This document shows positions 15,463 to 22,635 of a stretch of 49,557 nucleotides of DNA, in pieces. The stretch's first letter is position 1; every line of letters starts with the position of its first letter. A program made the position numbers and the translations under genes. Source of the stretch: Arcobacter sp. (GTDB lineage: Bacteria > Acidobacteriota > Terriglobia > Bryobacterales > Bryobacteraceae); assembly GCA_020723085.1 (NCBI GenBank), contig DYJN01000025.1, forward strand, positions 1 through 49,557. The letters are read 5' to 3'. The notes beneath the pieces were generated by a model that saw only the letters and a program-made list of their open reading frames with translations, did no database searches and was not told where the DNA came from.

Positions 15463-16272
15463 TCAGCGGCTGGCGAATTTGGCCACATACGGGTCCTCGC
15501 AGGCGTCGAATTCGGCGGGTGTGCCGAGGAACGCGATTCTTCCTTCGCGCAACACCATGTACCGCGTGCGCGTGGATCCGGGCTCGGCGGGCGCAAGCCC
15601 TCCTGCCGCGGGATCCCAGCGGTATCGGTCCAGCAGTTCGCCGTCCTGATGGCGGTGCGTCACCATCACGGTGGTGGCGTGGCTGGCGTCGCGCCCCTTG
15701 ACGATCAGGGCCATGATCGTGGTGGCGGTGATCGGATCCAGTCCAGCGGTGGGCGAATCGTAGAGCAGCAGCTCCGGCTGCGTCACGATGGCGCGCGCGA
15801 TGCCCACGCGGCGCCGCATGCCGCCGCTCAGCTCGCTGGGAAACTTGTCCAGCGTGTGCCCCAGTTCGACGAACTCCAGCGACTCTTCCACGCGCTTCCG
15901 GACTTCGGCTTCGGTCAGCGGCGAGCGCTTCTGGTTCAGCAGCGGGTAGGCGACGTTTTCCTCCACGGTGAGCGAATCGAACAGTCCTCCCTCCTGGAAC
16001 AGCATCCCGATCCGCGCGCGGACATCGTTCCACTGCTCGTCGCTGTAGTCGGTCACGTCCTGTTCGAACAAAAAGATCCGCCCGCGCGTGGGGCGGATCA
16101 GGCCGAGCGCGAGCTTCAGGATCAGCGTCTTGCCGCTGGCTGCGGCGCCCTGGATGACGAGCGTCTCGCCGCGCGCCAGTTCAAAGGAGATTCCGTCGAG
16201 CACGCAGTCGCCGCCGAAACTGAGGCAGACGCTGTCAAAGGCCATCACCGGAGGGTTCGCCGCGGAACTCAT
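15463..16272 (-). CDS. mlaF: MlaF-type ABC ATPase with Ser in place of the Walker B Glu
   Basis: A 269-residue ABC ATPase that powers the MlaE permease. Walker A is G42-AAASGKT, the signature 'LSGGMRRR' is at about 148-155, and H206 forms the H-loop in 'VMVTHRHQD'. Walker B reads 'ELLLYDSPTAGLDP': D172 is kept, but the catalytic glutamate that normally follows is S173 (TCG). A 20-25-residue insertion lies between the H-loop and the final strand 'YMVLREGRIAFLG'. The MlaF role is supported by 'DPIT' after the D-loop and by the flanking mlaE and mlaD genes. Replacement of the Glu usually cripples hydrolysis, so either the lineage uses another base or turnover is slow. Confidence 0.9.
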   Translation of the reverse strand: MSSAANPPVMAFDSVCLSFGGDCVLDGISFELARGETLVIQGAAASGKTLILKLALGLIRPTRGRIFLFEQDVTDYSDEQWNDVRARIGMLFQEGGLFDSLTVEENVAYPLLNQKRSPLTEAEVRKRVEESLEFVELGHTLDKFPSELSGGMRRRVGIARAIVTQPELLLYDSPTAGLDPITATTIMALIVKGRDASHATTVMVTHRHQDGELLDRYRWDPAAGGLAPAEPGSTRTRYMVLREGRIAFLGTPAEFDACEDPYVAKFASR

Positions 16273-16278
16273 GGCTGC

Positions 16279-17037
16279 TCAGAGTTTCGTGAAGATGCGC
16301 CCGATGATGAACGTCAGGACGACGACCCAGACGCTGGCGACCACGACCGCCTGCGTGGTGGAGCGGCCTACGCCCTGCGTGCCGCCGGTGGTCTGCATGC
16401 CGTAATAGCACCCCACAAGGGCCAGAACGACGGCGAAGCAGAAGGGCTTGATGAGGCCCTGCGCGATATCGTTGTACTCGATGGCGCGCCAGGCGGTCTC
16501 CCAGTATTGCGCGCCGGGCGTCAGCTGCAGCATGACGCAGGCCACGATCCAGCCGCCTACCAGCCCGAGGAAATCGGCGATGACGGTCAGCAGCGGCAGA
16601 ACCATGGCGGTAGCCAGGAGGCGCGGCTTGACGAGCTTCAGAACGGGATCCGTGCCGAGAGCCCGCATGGCGTCGATCTGCTCGGTCACCTTCATCGAGC
16701 CCAGCTCGCTGGCCATGCCCGAGGAGTTGCGCCCCGCCACCATGAGCGCGGTGAGCACCGGACCCATCTCGCGGACCATGGTAATCGCCACGATCTTGCC
16801 CACCTGCGAGGTCGCCCCGTAGGTCTGCAGCGCGCGCGACATCTGCAGGGCCATGACCGCGCCGCTGAAGAAGCCGGTCAGCCCGACCACGGGCAGGCTG
16901 CCCACGCCGATCAGATCCATCTGGATCGCCGTGTCTCCCCAGTAGGCGGGCTTGCGGAACACGCCCCGGATGGACCGGATCGAAAGAAGGATGAATTCCT
17001 GAAACGTGTAGACGGGCCGTTTGAGGAGATCCAGCAA
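16279..17037 (-). CDS. mlaE: MlaE-type lipid ABC permease
   Basis: A 252-residue MlaE-family permease with about five or six membrane helices. Diagnostic stretches are 'GFFSGAVMALQMSRAL', 'REMGPVLTALMVAGRNSSGMASELGSMKVTEQIDAM' (abridged core: REMGPVLTAL and AELG/SELGSMKVTEQ), 'LGTDPVLKLVKPRLLA' and 'STTQAVVVASVWVVV'. It starts at TTG 17037, with GAGAGG about 10 nt upstream. It heads the operon mlaE-mlaF-mlaD-hpnK, for retrograde or anterograde phospholipid transport across the periplasm. MlaB- and MlaC-type genes are not seen here. The upstream region carries the palindrome ATGCTAGCAT and is shared with the divergent P1-peptidase gene. Confidence 0.93.
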   Translation of the reverse strand: MLDLLKRPVYTFQEFILLSIRSIRGVFRKPAYWGDTAIQMDLIGVGSLPVVGLTGFFSGAVMALQMSRALQTYGATSQVGKIVAITMVREMGPVLTALMVAGRNSSGMASELGSMKVTEQIDAMRALGTDPVLKLVKPRLLATAMVLPLLTVIADFLGLVGGWIVACVMLQLTPGAQYWETAWRAIEYNDIAQGLIKPFCFAVVLALVGCYYGMQTTGGTQGVGRSTTQAVVVASVWVVVLTFIIGRIFTKL

Positions 17038-17061
17038 GGGGCGGTTCCTCTCGCTGACTTG

Positions 17062-17072
17062 ATGCTAGCATA
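17062..17072. promoter_or_regulatory. Divergent promoter region of mlaE and P1 peptidase
   Basis: The palindrome ATGCTAGCAT (17062-17071) overlaps TATGCT on the minus strand (17067-17072), which lies about 29 nt before the mlaE start and is its probable -10 box. The dyad could be an operator. Confidence 0.4.
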
Positions 17073-17112
17073 GCGGTTGCGGCGGTTCGGAAACGGCGCT
17101 GTTTCTCCTGTA

Positions 17113-18063
17113 ATGAAAGGACTCACCGACATCGCGGGCATCCGCGTCGGCCACGCCTCCGACTACGAGGCGCTGACCGGCTGCACCGTCATCCTCTGCG
17201 AAAAGGGCGCTGTGGCGGGCGTGGACATCCGGGGCGGCGCGACGGGCACGGAGGAGATGGACGTGATGAGCCCGTTCCATTTGACGCCGCATGTGCATGC
17301 CGTCGTGCTCGCCGGAGGGAGCGCCTTCGGGCTGGAAGCCGCCAGCGGGGTGCGGCGCTTCCTCGAAGAGAAAGGCGTCGGCTTCCAGACCGGCGCAGCC
17401 GTGGTGCCCATCGTTCCCTGTGCGATCCTGTACGACCTGGCCATCGGGAAGGCGAACGTGCGGCCCACGCGCGAGATGGGCGAGGCCGCTGCCGCCGCCG
17501 CCCACGACGGACCGGTGGCCGAAGGCTGCGCCGGCGCCGGGACCGGCGCCACCGTGGGCAAGGCGCTCGGGCTTGCGCACGCCATGAAGAGCGGCATCGG
17601 CACGTTTACGGTGGAGCTCGCGGGCGGCGTCAAAGTGTCCGCCCTTGTCGCGGTGAACGCCTGGGGCGATGTCGTGGATCCGCGCACGGGCCGCATCGTC
17701 GCCGGCACGCGCAAGGCGGCGGGTTCGCGCGAGTTCGCCAACTCGGCCGAGCTGATGAAATCCCGCACGGCGCCGGCCATTCCGGGGCGCAACACGACGC
17801 TCGCGGTGGTGGCGACCAACGCGCGGCTCGACAAGGTGCAGGCGGCGCGGCTGGCGCAGATGGGCCAGCAGGGGCTGGTGCGCGCCATCTCGCCGGTGCA
17901 CACTTCCGTCGACGGCGACCTCTGCATCGCGCTCGCCACAGGCGCGCTGGATGCGCGCCCCGATGCGCTCGGCATCGCCGCCGCCGAAGCCGCCGCCGAA
18001 GCCATCCTCCGCGCCGTGCGCCTGGCGAAGACGCTCGGCGGCGTGCCCGGACTCGCGGGGTGA
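17113..18063 (+). CDS. P1-family (DmpA-like) Ntn-hydrolase peptidase
   Basis: A 316-residue member of the P1 family (L-aminopeptidase/D-esterase, DmpA, BapA). These proteins cleave themselves to expose an N-terminal Ser/Thr nucleophile. The predicted cleavage is in 'GRNTTLAVVATNARL', before T228. Supporting motifs are 'ITDIAGIRVGH'-like 'LTDIAGIRVGHASD' at the start, 'VLAGGSAFGLEAASGV', and 'GCAGAGTGATVGKA'. The ATG at 17113 is chosen over an in-frame TTG at 17077 because homologues begin at this 'LTDIxGIRVGH'. It has no signal peptide. It is the first gene of a pair with the deacetylase-like gene, which starts 3 nt after its stop. Natural substrate unknown; beta-peptides or N-terminal residues are plausible. 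Confidence 0.9.
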   Translation: MKGLTDIAGIRVGHASDYEALTGCTVILCEKGAVAGVDIRGGATGTEEMDVMSPFHLTPHVHAVVLAGGSAFGLEAASGVRRFLEEKGVGFQTGAAVVPIVPCAILYDLAIGKANVRPTREMGEAAAAAAHDGPVAEGCAGAGTGATVGKALGLAHAMKSGIGTFTVELAGGVKVSALVAVNAWGDVVDPRTGRIVAGTRKAAGSREFANSAELMKSRTAPAIPGRNTTLAVVATNARLDKVQAARLAQMGQQGLVRAISPVHTSVDGDLCIALATGALDARPDALGIAAAEAAAEAILRAVRLAKTLGGVPGLAG

Positions 18064-18066
18064 CCC

Positions 18067-19431
18067 ATGAAACTGATCTGCCTGCTGCTGCTCTGCGCCG
18101 CCGCCGCGGCGCAGCCTCCCGTCTACTGGCTTCTCTGGTTCGACACGGAAGACTACATCGAACCCTCCTCCGACGACGCCGCGCTCCGGCTCGCCGAAGG
18201 ACTGCGCGAGCGCGGCGTGCGCGCCACCTTCAAGATCGTCGGTGAAAAAGCGCGCGTGTGGGCGGCCCGCGGCCGCACGGATGTGATCCGCGCCCTGGCC
18301 GCGCATGACATCGGCTACCACACCGAGTTTCACAGCATCCATCCCGCGCCCGCCGAGTACCTCTCGCAGATGGGGCTGCTCGACGGCGCGGCCGAGTTCT
18401 CGCGGCGGGAGCGCGGCGGCTTTCTCCTGCTCGAAAAACTCTTCGGCCTCGCGCCCAGTTGCTATGGCCAGCCCGGCAATTCCTGGGCGCCGCAGGTGAA
18501 CCTGGCGCTGCGCGAGTGGGGCGTGAAAGTCTACATGGACGACGCCGGGCAGGTGGGCTTTGACGGGCAGCCTTTCTGGTACGGCGGGCTGCTGTACATC
18601 TTCAATCTCGGCCGCCACACGGTCCGCGCAGACCTGAACGACGCGGCGGCGCTGGAGCCGGCGAAGGGCCGCTTCGATGAGGCCGTGGCCAGCGCGCGCC
18701 GCCTCGGCGGAGGCGTGATCCAGACCTACTATCACCCCACCGAGTGGGTCACGACGAAATTCTGGGATGGAGTGAATTTCTCTTTTGGCGCCAACCCGGA
18801 GCGCAGCCAGTGGCGGAAGCCGCCGCTTCGCACGCCTGAGTCCCGTGAGCAGGCCTTCCGGATCTTCTTCGAATGGGTGGATCACGTCCGCCGCACGCCG
18901 AATCTGCGCATTGTGACCGCGCGCGAAGCCATCGCCCTGTTCGAGCCGCGCGATGCCGCGCCGCCCGCGGGATTGGCCCGGCGCCTGGCGGAAAGTCTCG
19001 ATGCTCACGAAGGCTTTTCCACAGCGGACCTGCTGTTGAGCCTGCTGGGTGTCGAGCCCCGTCATGTCGACGGCCCGTTGCGCCACGTGGCCACAACGTG
19101 GAGCCAGCCGGAGATTCCCCGGCCCATCTTCGACCGTGCGCGCCGGGACGCGGCCGATTTCATCCGGGCGCATGGCCGCCTCCCCGAAGCGGTCTGGCTT
19201 GGGAGCCAGTGCCTGTCGCTGGACGACTTCGCCGCCACGCTGGCTGCCGCCGGGGGCGATGGCCCGGTGGGGGTGAAAAAAGGGCGCGCGGATTTTGAGC
19301 GCCGCATCGGCCGCGACGCGGCGCGGCTGTACAACTGGGTGATTCACCCGAAGGGCTTTGCGCCGGAGAGCCTGCTGGAGATGGCGCGCCTGCAGGCGTG
19401 GACGCTCAAGCCCGCCCGCCTCCGCCGCTGA
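18067..19431 (+). CDS. Secreted polysaccharide-deacetylase-like protein with PMBR-like tail
   Basis: A 454-residue protein with a signal peptide (MKLICLLLLCAAAAA-Q). Residues ~20-300 resemble the NodB/polysaccharide deacetylase fold: 'LLWFDTEDYIEP' gives the Asp-x-Glu-Asp start, 'IGYHTEFHSIHP' the metal histidines, and 'VIQTYYHPTEW' a late His-Pro. The C-terminal ~100 residues differ: 'ADFIRAHGRLPEAVWLGSQ' then 'CLSLDDFAATLA' follow the pattern of pseudomurein-binding-like repeats (a helix, N/H-G-R-L-P, V-x-[IVL]-G, then S/L-x-x-F-x-x-x-L). This suggests a glycan-binding tail on a glycan-modifying enzyme. It is translated 3 nt after the P1 peptidase gene. Substrate unassigned. Confidence 0.75.
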   Translation: MKLICLLLLCAAAAAQPPVYWLLWFDTEDYIEPSSDDAALRLAEGLRERGVRATFKIVGEKARVWAARGRTDVIRALAAHDIGYHTEFHSIHPAPAEYLSQMGLLDGAAEFSRRERGGFLLLEKLFGLAPSCYGQPGNSWAPQVNLALREWGVKVYMDDAGQVGFDGQPFWYGGLLYIFNLGRHTVRADLNDAAALEPAKGRFDEAVASARRLGGGVIQTYYHPTEWVTTKFWDGVNFSFGANPERSQWRKPPLRTPESREQAFRIFFEWVDHVRRTPNLRIVTAREAIALFEPRDAAPPAGLARRLAESLDAHEGFSTADLLLSLLGVEPRHVDGPLRHVATTWSQPEIPRPIFDRARRDAADFIRAHGRLPEAVWLGSQCLSLDDFAATLAAAGGDGPVGVKKGRADFERRIGRDAARLYNWVIHPKGFAPESLLEMARLQAWTLKPARLRR

Positions 19432-20204
19432 TCAGTCGCAGGGCCACACGGGCCGCGTGAACAACCCGCCGTCGACCCGGACCTCCTGGCCCGTGATGAA
19501 TTCGGCGCCGTCCTCACGGAGGAACGCGACCGCGGCGGCGACGTCCGAAGGCAGCCCGATGCGCCCCAGCGGGGTCAGCTTCGACCATGTCCCCGCGTAA
19601 TCGCCCGCCTCCTGCCTTGTGCGCTCGATTTCGATCGCGCCCGGCGCGACGCAGTTCACGCGGATCCGGCGCCGTCCCAGTTCAACCGCCGCCACTTTCG
19701 TGAACTGTTCGACGCCGCCCTTGGACGCCGTATAGCTGACCAGGTTCGGAAACGGCCACTTGTTGCAGCCTGATCCGATATTGACGATGGCGCCGCCGCC
19801 CGTATCCTTCATCACGCGCGCTGCGCGCTGCGTGCACAGGAACGTGCCCTTGAGGTTCACGTCGAGCACGCGGTCCCATTCCTCTTCGGTCAGCTTGAGC
19901 AGGGGCTTCCAGGTCTGGATGCCGGCGTTGTTCACCAGGATGTGAAGCCGGCCGGATTCGGCCAGGACGCGGTCGAACATTGCATCCGCCTGCTGTTTCG
20001 ACGACACGTCCGCGCGCACGATCAGGGCGCGCCCGCCGGCGCCGCGGATCTCGGCCGCCGCGGCTTCCGCGCCTGCCGCGCCGGTGCAATAGTTGACGGC
20101 GACGGGGCGCCCTGCCGCGCCAGTTCCAGCGCGATGCCCTTGCCCACGCCCCTGCTGGCGCCGGTAACCGGGGCGCATTTGTTCACCAGCGGCAGTTCCG
20201 GCAT
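19432..20204 (-). pseudogene. Short-chain dehydrogenase/reductase interrupted by a -1 frameshift
   Basis: A classical SDR (about 257 residues) split into two frames. The N-terminal part starts at ATG 20204 and carries the cofactor loop 'TGASRGVGKGIA'. After 'ARQGAP' the frame is lost, and the rest ('VAVNYCTGAAGAEA' onward) continues in another frame to the TGA at 19432. The break lies at the four-base G run 20104-20107 (CCCC on the coding strand); one extra C would restore the whole protein. The remainder is intact: 'NNAG', a catalytic Ser in 'NIGSG', and Y-x-x-x-K in 'SYTASKGG'. It may be a recent pseudogene or a sequencing or assembly error in a homopolymer. It lies 10 nt downstream of the small GTG-start gene on the same strand. 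Confidence 0.8.
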
Positions 20205-20214
20205 ACGCCCGGCT

Positions 20215-20595
20215 CTACTTCCTCCCGCCAGCGCCGGGCTCAAACACCAGATAGGGAGACACGGCGGGTTCCCGGCAGCCTTCGAACGGTGCGCCGGGCT
20301 CCACCGTGATCCGCTGCCACGCCACGCCGCGCGGCAGCGGGACCGCGGCCCACCCGCGGGCGCGCGAAGCGACGCCGGCGGGTTTCCCGTTGAGGCGCAC
20401 GCTTTCCGGCGCCCCGCCGCGCAGGCGCAGCAGCAGGACAATCCGCGCGCCCCGCGGCGCCGGCGCCGAGGGTGCGCGGAAGACCAGGCGCAGTGCGCCG
20501 CCCGACTCTGATGAGGCGATGCACGGCGCCAGGACGGGCTGCACACGCGGCGCGCGAGCCGCCGCCGCGCCCAGCAGCAGGAATCTCCGCGTCAC
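20215..20595 (-). CDS. Small exported protein of unknown function
   Basis: A 126-residue frame from GTG 20595 to TAG 20215. The start 'TRRFLLLGAAAARAPR' is a short signal-like segment with paired arginines (Tat-like but not a perfect match). The rest has a beta-rich look, with 'GARIVLLLRLRGGAPESVRLNGKPAG' (shown in part) and 'WAAVPLPRGVAWQRITVEPG', a cadence seen in small carbohydrate-binding beta-sandwiches. No family is recognised. It is upstream of the SDR by 10 nt on the same strand, so the two probably form an operon. The TAAGAT about 36 nt upstream could be its -10 box. It is divergent from speA. Coding status is moderately supported by residue composition. Confidence 0.5.
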   Translation of the reverse strand: MTRRFLLLGAAAARAPRVQPVLAPCIASSESGGALRLVFRAPSAPAPRGARIVLLLRLRGGAPESVRLNGKPAGVASRARGWAAVPLPRGVAWQRITVEPGAPFEGCREPAVSPYLVFEPGAGGRK

Positions 20596-20664
20596 CGGCA
20601 AAAAACAGTTGCCCCCGCCCCCCATCTTATTCACACTTGGTATACGGAGGCGTTCGAACCCGAA

Positions 20665-22611
20665 TTGAATCTCAAGCTGCCTGAGGCCGTACAAGTGCGG
20701 GAGCCGTCCGACCGCTGGACGGTAGCGGATGCGCGGGATCTCTACGACATCGACCGGTGGGGCAAAGGGTATTTTTCGATCAGCGACGCGGGACACGTCC
20801 TGGTTCATCCCACCAAGGAGCCTCACCGCTTCGTCGACCTGAAGGAACTGGTCGATACGCTCATCCTGCGCGGCATCGATCCGCCCCTGCTGCTGCGGTT
20901 CCCGCAGATCCTCGGGCAGCAGCTGGGCGAGATGCGGCAGGTCTTCAACGCCGCCATCCGCGACCACGACTACAAGGGCGGCTACCGGTGCGTGTATCCG
21001 ATCAAGGTCAACCAGCAGCGGCAGGTCGTGGAAGAGATCTATCAGCTCGGACGGCAGCACGGCTTCGGTCTCGAAGTGGGCTCGAAGCCCGAGCTGCTGG
21101 CGGTGATGGCCGTCGCCGACAACGAAACGCCGATCATCTGCAACGGCTTCAAGGATGACGAGTACATCGAACTCTGCATGCTGGCGCGCAAGATCGGGCG
21201 CAACATCACGCCGGTCGTCGAAAAATACACGGAACTCGATCTGATCCTGCAGAAGGCCGAAAAGCTCGGCGTGCGCCCTTCCATCGGCATCCGCATCAAG
21301 CTGGCCAGCCGCGGCGCCGGACGGTGGAAGTCGTCCGGCGGCTACCGGTCGAAGTTCGGCCTCACGGTCTCGGAAGCGACGCGCGCGCTGGAGACGCTGA
21401 AAGCGCTCGGGATGGAGGACTGCCTCAAGCTGCTGCACTTCCACCTGGGAAGCCAGATCACCAACATCCGCCACATCAAGGGCGCGGTCATTGAGGCGGC
21501 GCGTGTTTACACCGACCTCTGGAAGCAGGGCGCCGGGCTCGAGATCCTCGACGTCGGCGGCGGGCTCGGCATCGATTACGACGGCTCCCAGACGGATTTC
21601 GAGTCGAGCGTCAACTACACGCTTCAGGAATACGCCAACGACATCGTCTATCACGTGCAGAACATCTGCGACGAAGCCGAGGTTCCCCATCCCGTGATCA
21701 TGAGCGAGAGCGGGCGCGCCATCGCCGCTTACCACAGCGTGCTGGTGTTCAACGTGCTGGGCGTCAGCGGATTCGGCGAGGAGCTGGTGCCCGAGGAGCT
21801 GCCCGAGGACGCCGAGCAGCCGCTCGTCGATCTGCTGGAAACCTGCCGCAATCTCAACCTGAAGAACCTGCTGGAGAGTTTCCACGACGCGCAGCAGGCG
21901 CTCGACTCGGCGCTGAATCTGTTCAGCCTCGGCTATCTCCCCCTGAAGCAGCGCTGCCTGGCGGAGAACCTCTACTGGCTGATCTGCCGCCGCGTGTTCG
22001 CGCTGGCGCGGCAGATGGACGTGTTTCCGGAAGAGCTGGAAGGACTGGAGAGCATGCTTTCCGACACGTACTTCTGCAACTTCTCGCTCTTCCAGAGCAT
22101 GCCGGACAGCTGGGCGGTGAAGCAGCTGTTTCCGATCATGCCCGTCCACCGGCTCGAGCAGCGCCCGACGCGCCGCGCCGTGCTCGGCGACATCAGCTGC
22201 GACAGCGATGGCAAGGTGGATCAGTTCATCGACCGCCGCGATGTGAAGAAGACGCTGCCGCTGCATGCGTTCAACGGCGAGCCGTACTATCTGGGCGCGT
22301 TTCTCGTCGGCGCATATCAGGAGATCCTGGGCGACCTGCACAACCTTTTCGGCGACACGCACGCCGTTCACGTGCGCGTGAATGAGCACAACAAGCCCGT
22401 GCTGGAAGCCGTGATCCGCGGCGACAGCGTGAAGGAAGTGCTCGCCTACGTGCAGTTCAGCTCCTCGCAGCTGCTCGAGCAGTTCCGGCGCGACATGGAA
22501 GAAGCCGTCATGGCGGGGAAGATCGGATATGAAGAGAGCGGGCGGCTGCTCAAGTACTACGAGGAAGGGCTGTACGGGTACACATACCTCGAAGACGCCC
22601 ACCGGACGTGA
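20665..22611 (+). CDS. speA: Biosynthetic arginine decarboxylase
   Basis: A 648-residue fold-type III PLP decarboxylase that turns arginine into agmatine for polyamine synthesis; this is the normal SpeA length. The PLP lysine lies in 'CVYPIKVNQQRQVVEEI', and 'LGSQITNIRHIKGAVIEA', 'LDVGGGLGIDYDGSQ' and 'MSESGRAIAAYHSVLVFNV' are SpeA landmarks. The long C-terminal region with 'SMPDSWAVKQLFPIMPVHRL' and 'DISCDSDGKVDQFI' (second active-site cysteine) is complete. The start is probably TTG 20665; a GTG 10 codons later with CTGAGG 8 nt upstream is a credible alternative. TATACG (about 20641) may be the -10 box. No speB neighbour is present. Confidence 0.95.
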   Translation: MNLKLPEAVQVREPSDRWTVADARDLYDIDRWGKGYFSISDAGHVLVHPTKEPHRFVDLKELVDTLILRGIDPPLLLRFPQILGQQLGEMRQVFNAAIRDHDYKGGYRCVYPIKVNQQRQVVEEIYQLGRQHGFGLEVGSKPELLAVMAVADNETPIICNGFKDDEYIELCMLARKIGRNITPVVEKYTELDLILQKAEKLGVRPSIGIRIKLASRGAGRWKSSGGYRSKFGLTVSEATRALETLKALGMEDCLKLLHFHLGSQITNIRHIKGAVIEAARVYTDLWKQGAGLEILDVGGGLGIDYDGSQTDFESSVNYTLQEYANDIVYHVQNICDEAEVPHPVIMSESGRAIAAYHSVLVFNVLGVSGFGEELVPEELPEDAEQPLVDLLETCRNLNLKNLLESFHDAQQALDSALNLFSLGYLPLKQRCLAENLYWLICRRVFALARQMDVFPEELEGLESMLSDTYFCNFSLFQSMPDSWAVKQLFPIMPVHRLEQRPTRRAVLGDISCDSDGKVDQFIDRRDVKKTLPLHAFNGEPYYLGAFLVGAYQEILGDLHNLFGDTHAVHVRVNEHNKPVLEAVIRGDSVKEVLAYVQFSSSQLLEQFRRDMEEAVMAGKIGYEESGRLLKYYEEGLYGYTYLEDAHRT

Positions 22612-22635
22612 GCGCCTGCGCGTCCTGAGATCCGG

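Noticed and set aside
15442-19347. Long frames opposite the mla operon (plus, about 540 codons) and opposite the P1 peptidase/deacetylase (minus, about 760 codons).
   Set aside because: Antisense artefacts; the opposite strands hold mlaE/F/D, hpnK, the P1 peptidase and the deacetylase-like protein with intact motifs.
20596-20664. A rho-independent terminator from the run of A residues near 20601-20607.
   Set aside because: It lies in the divergent promoter region of speA and the small gene, with no stem next to it.
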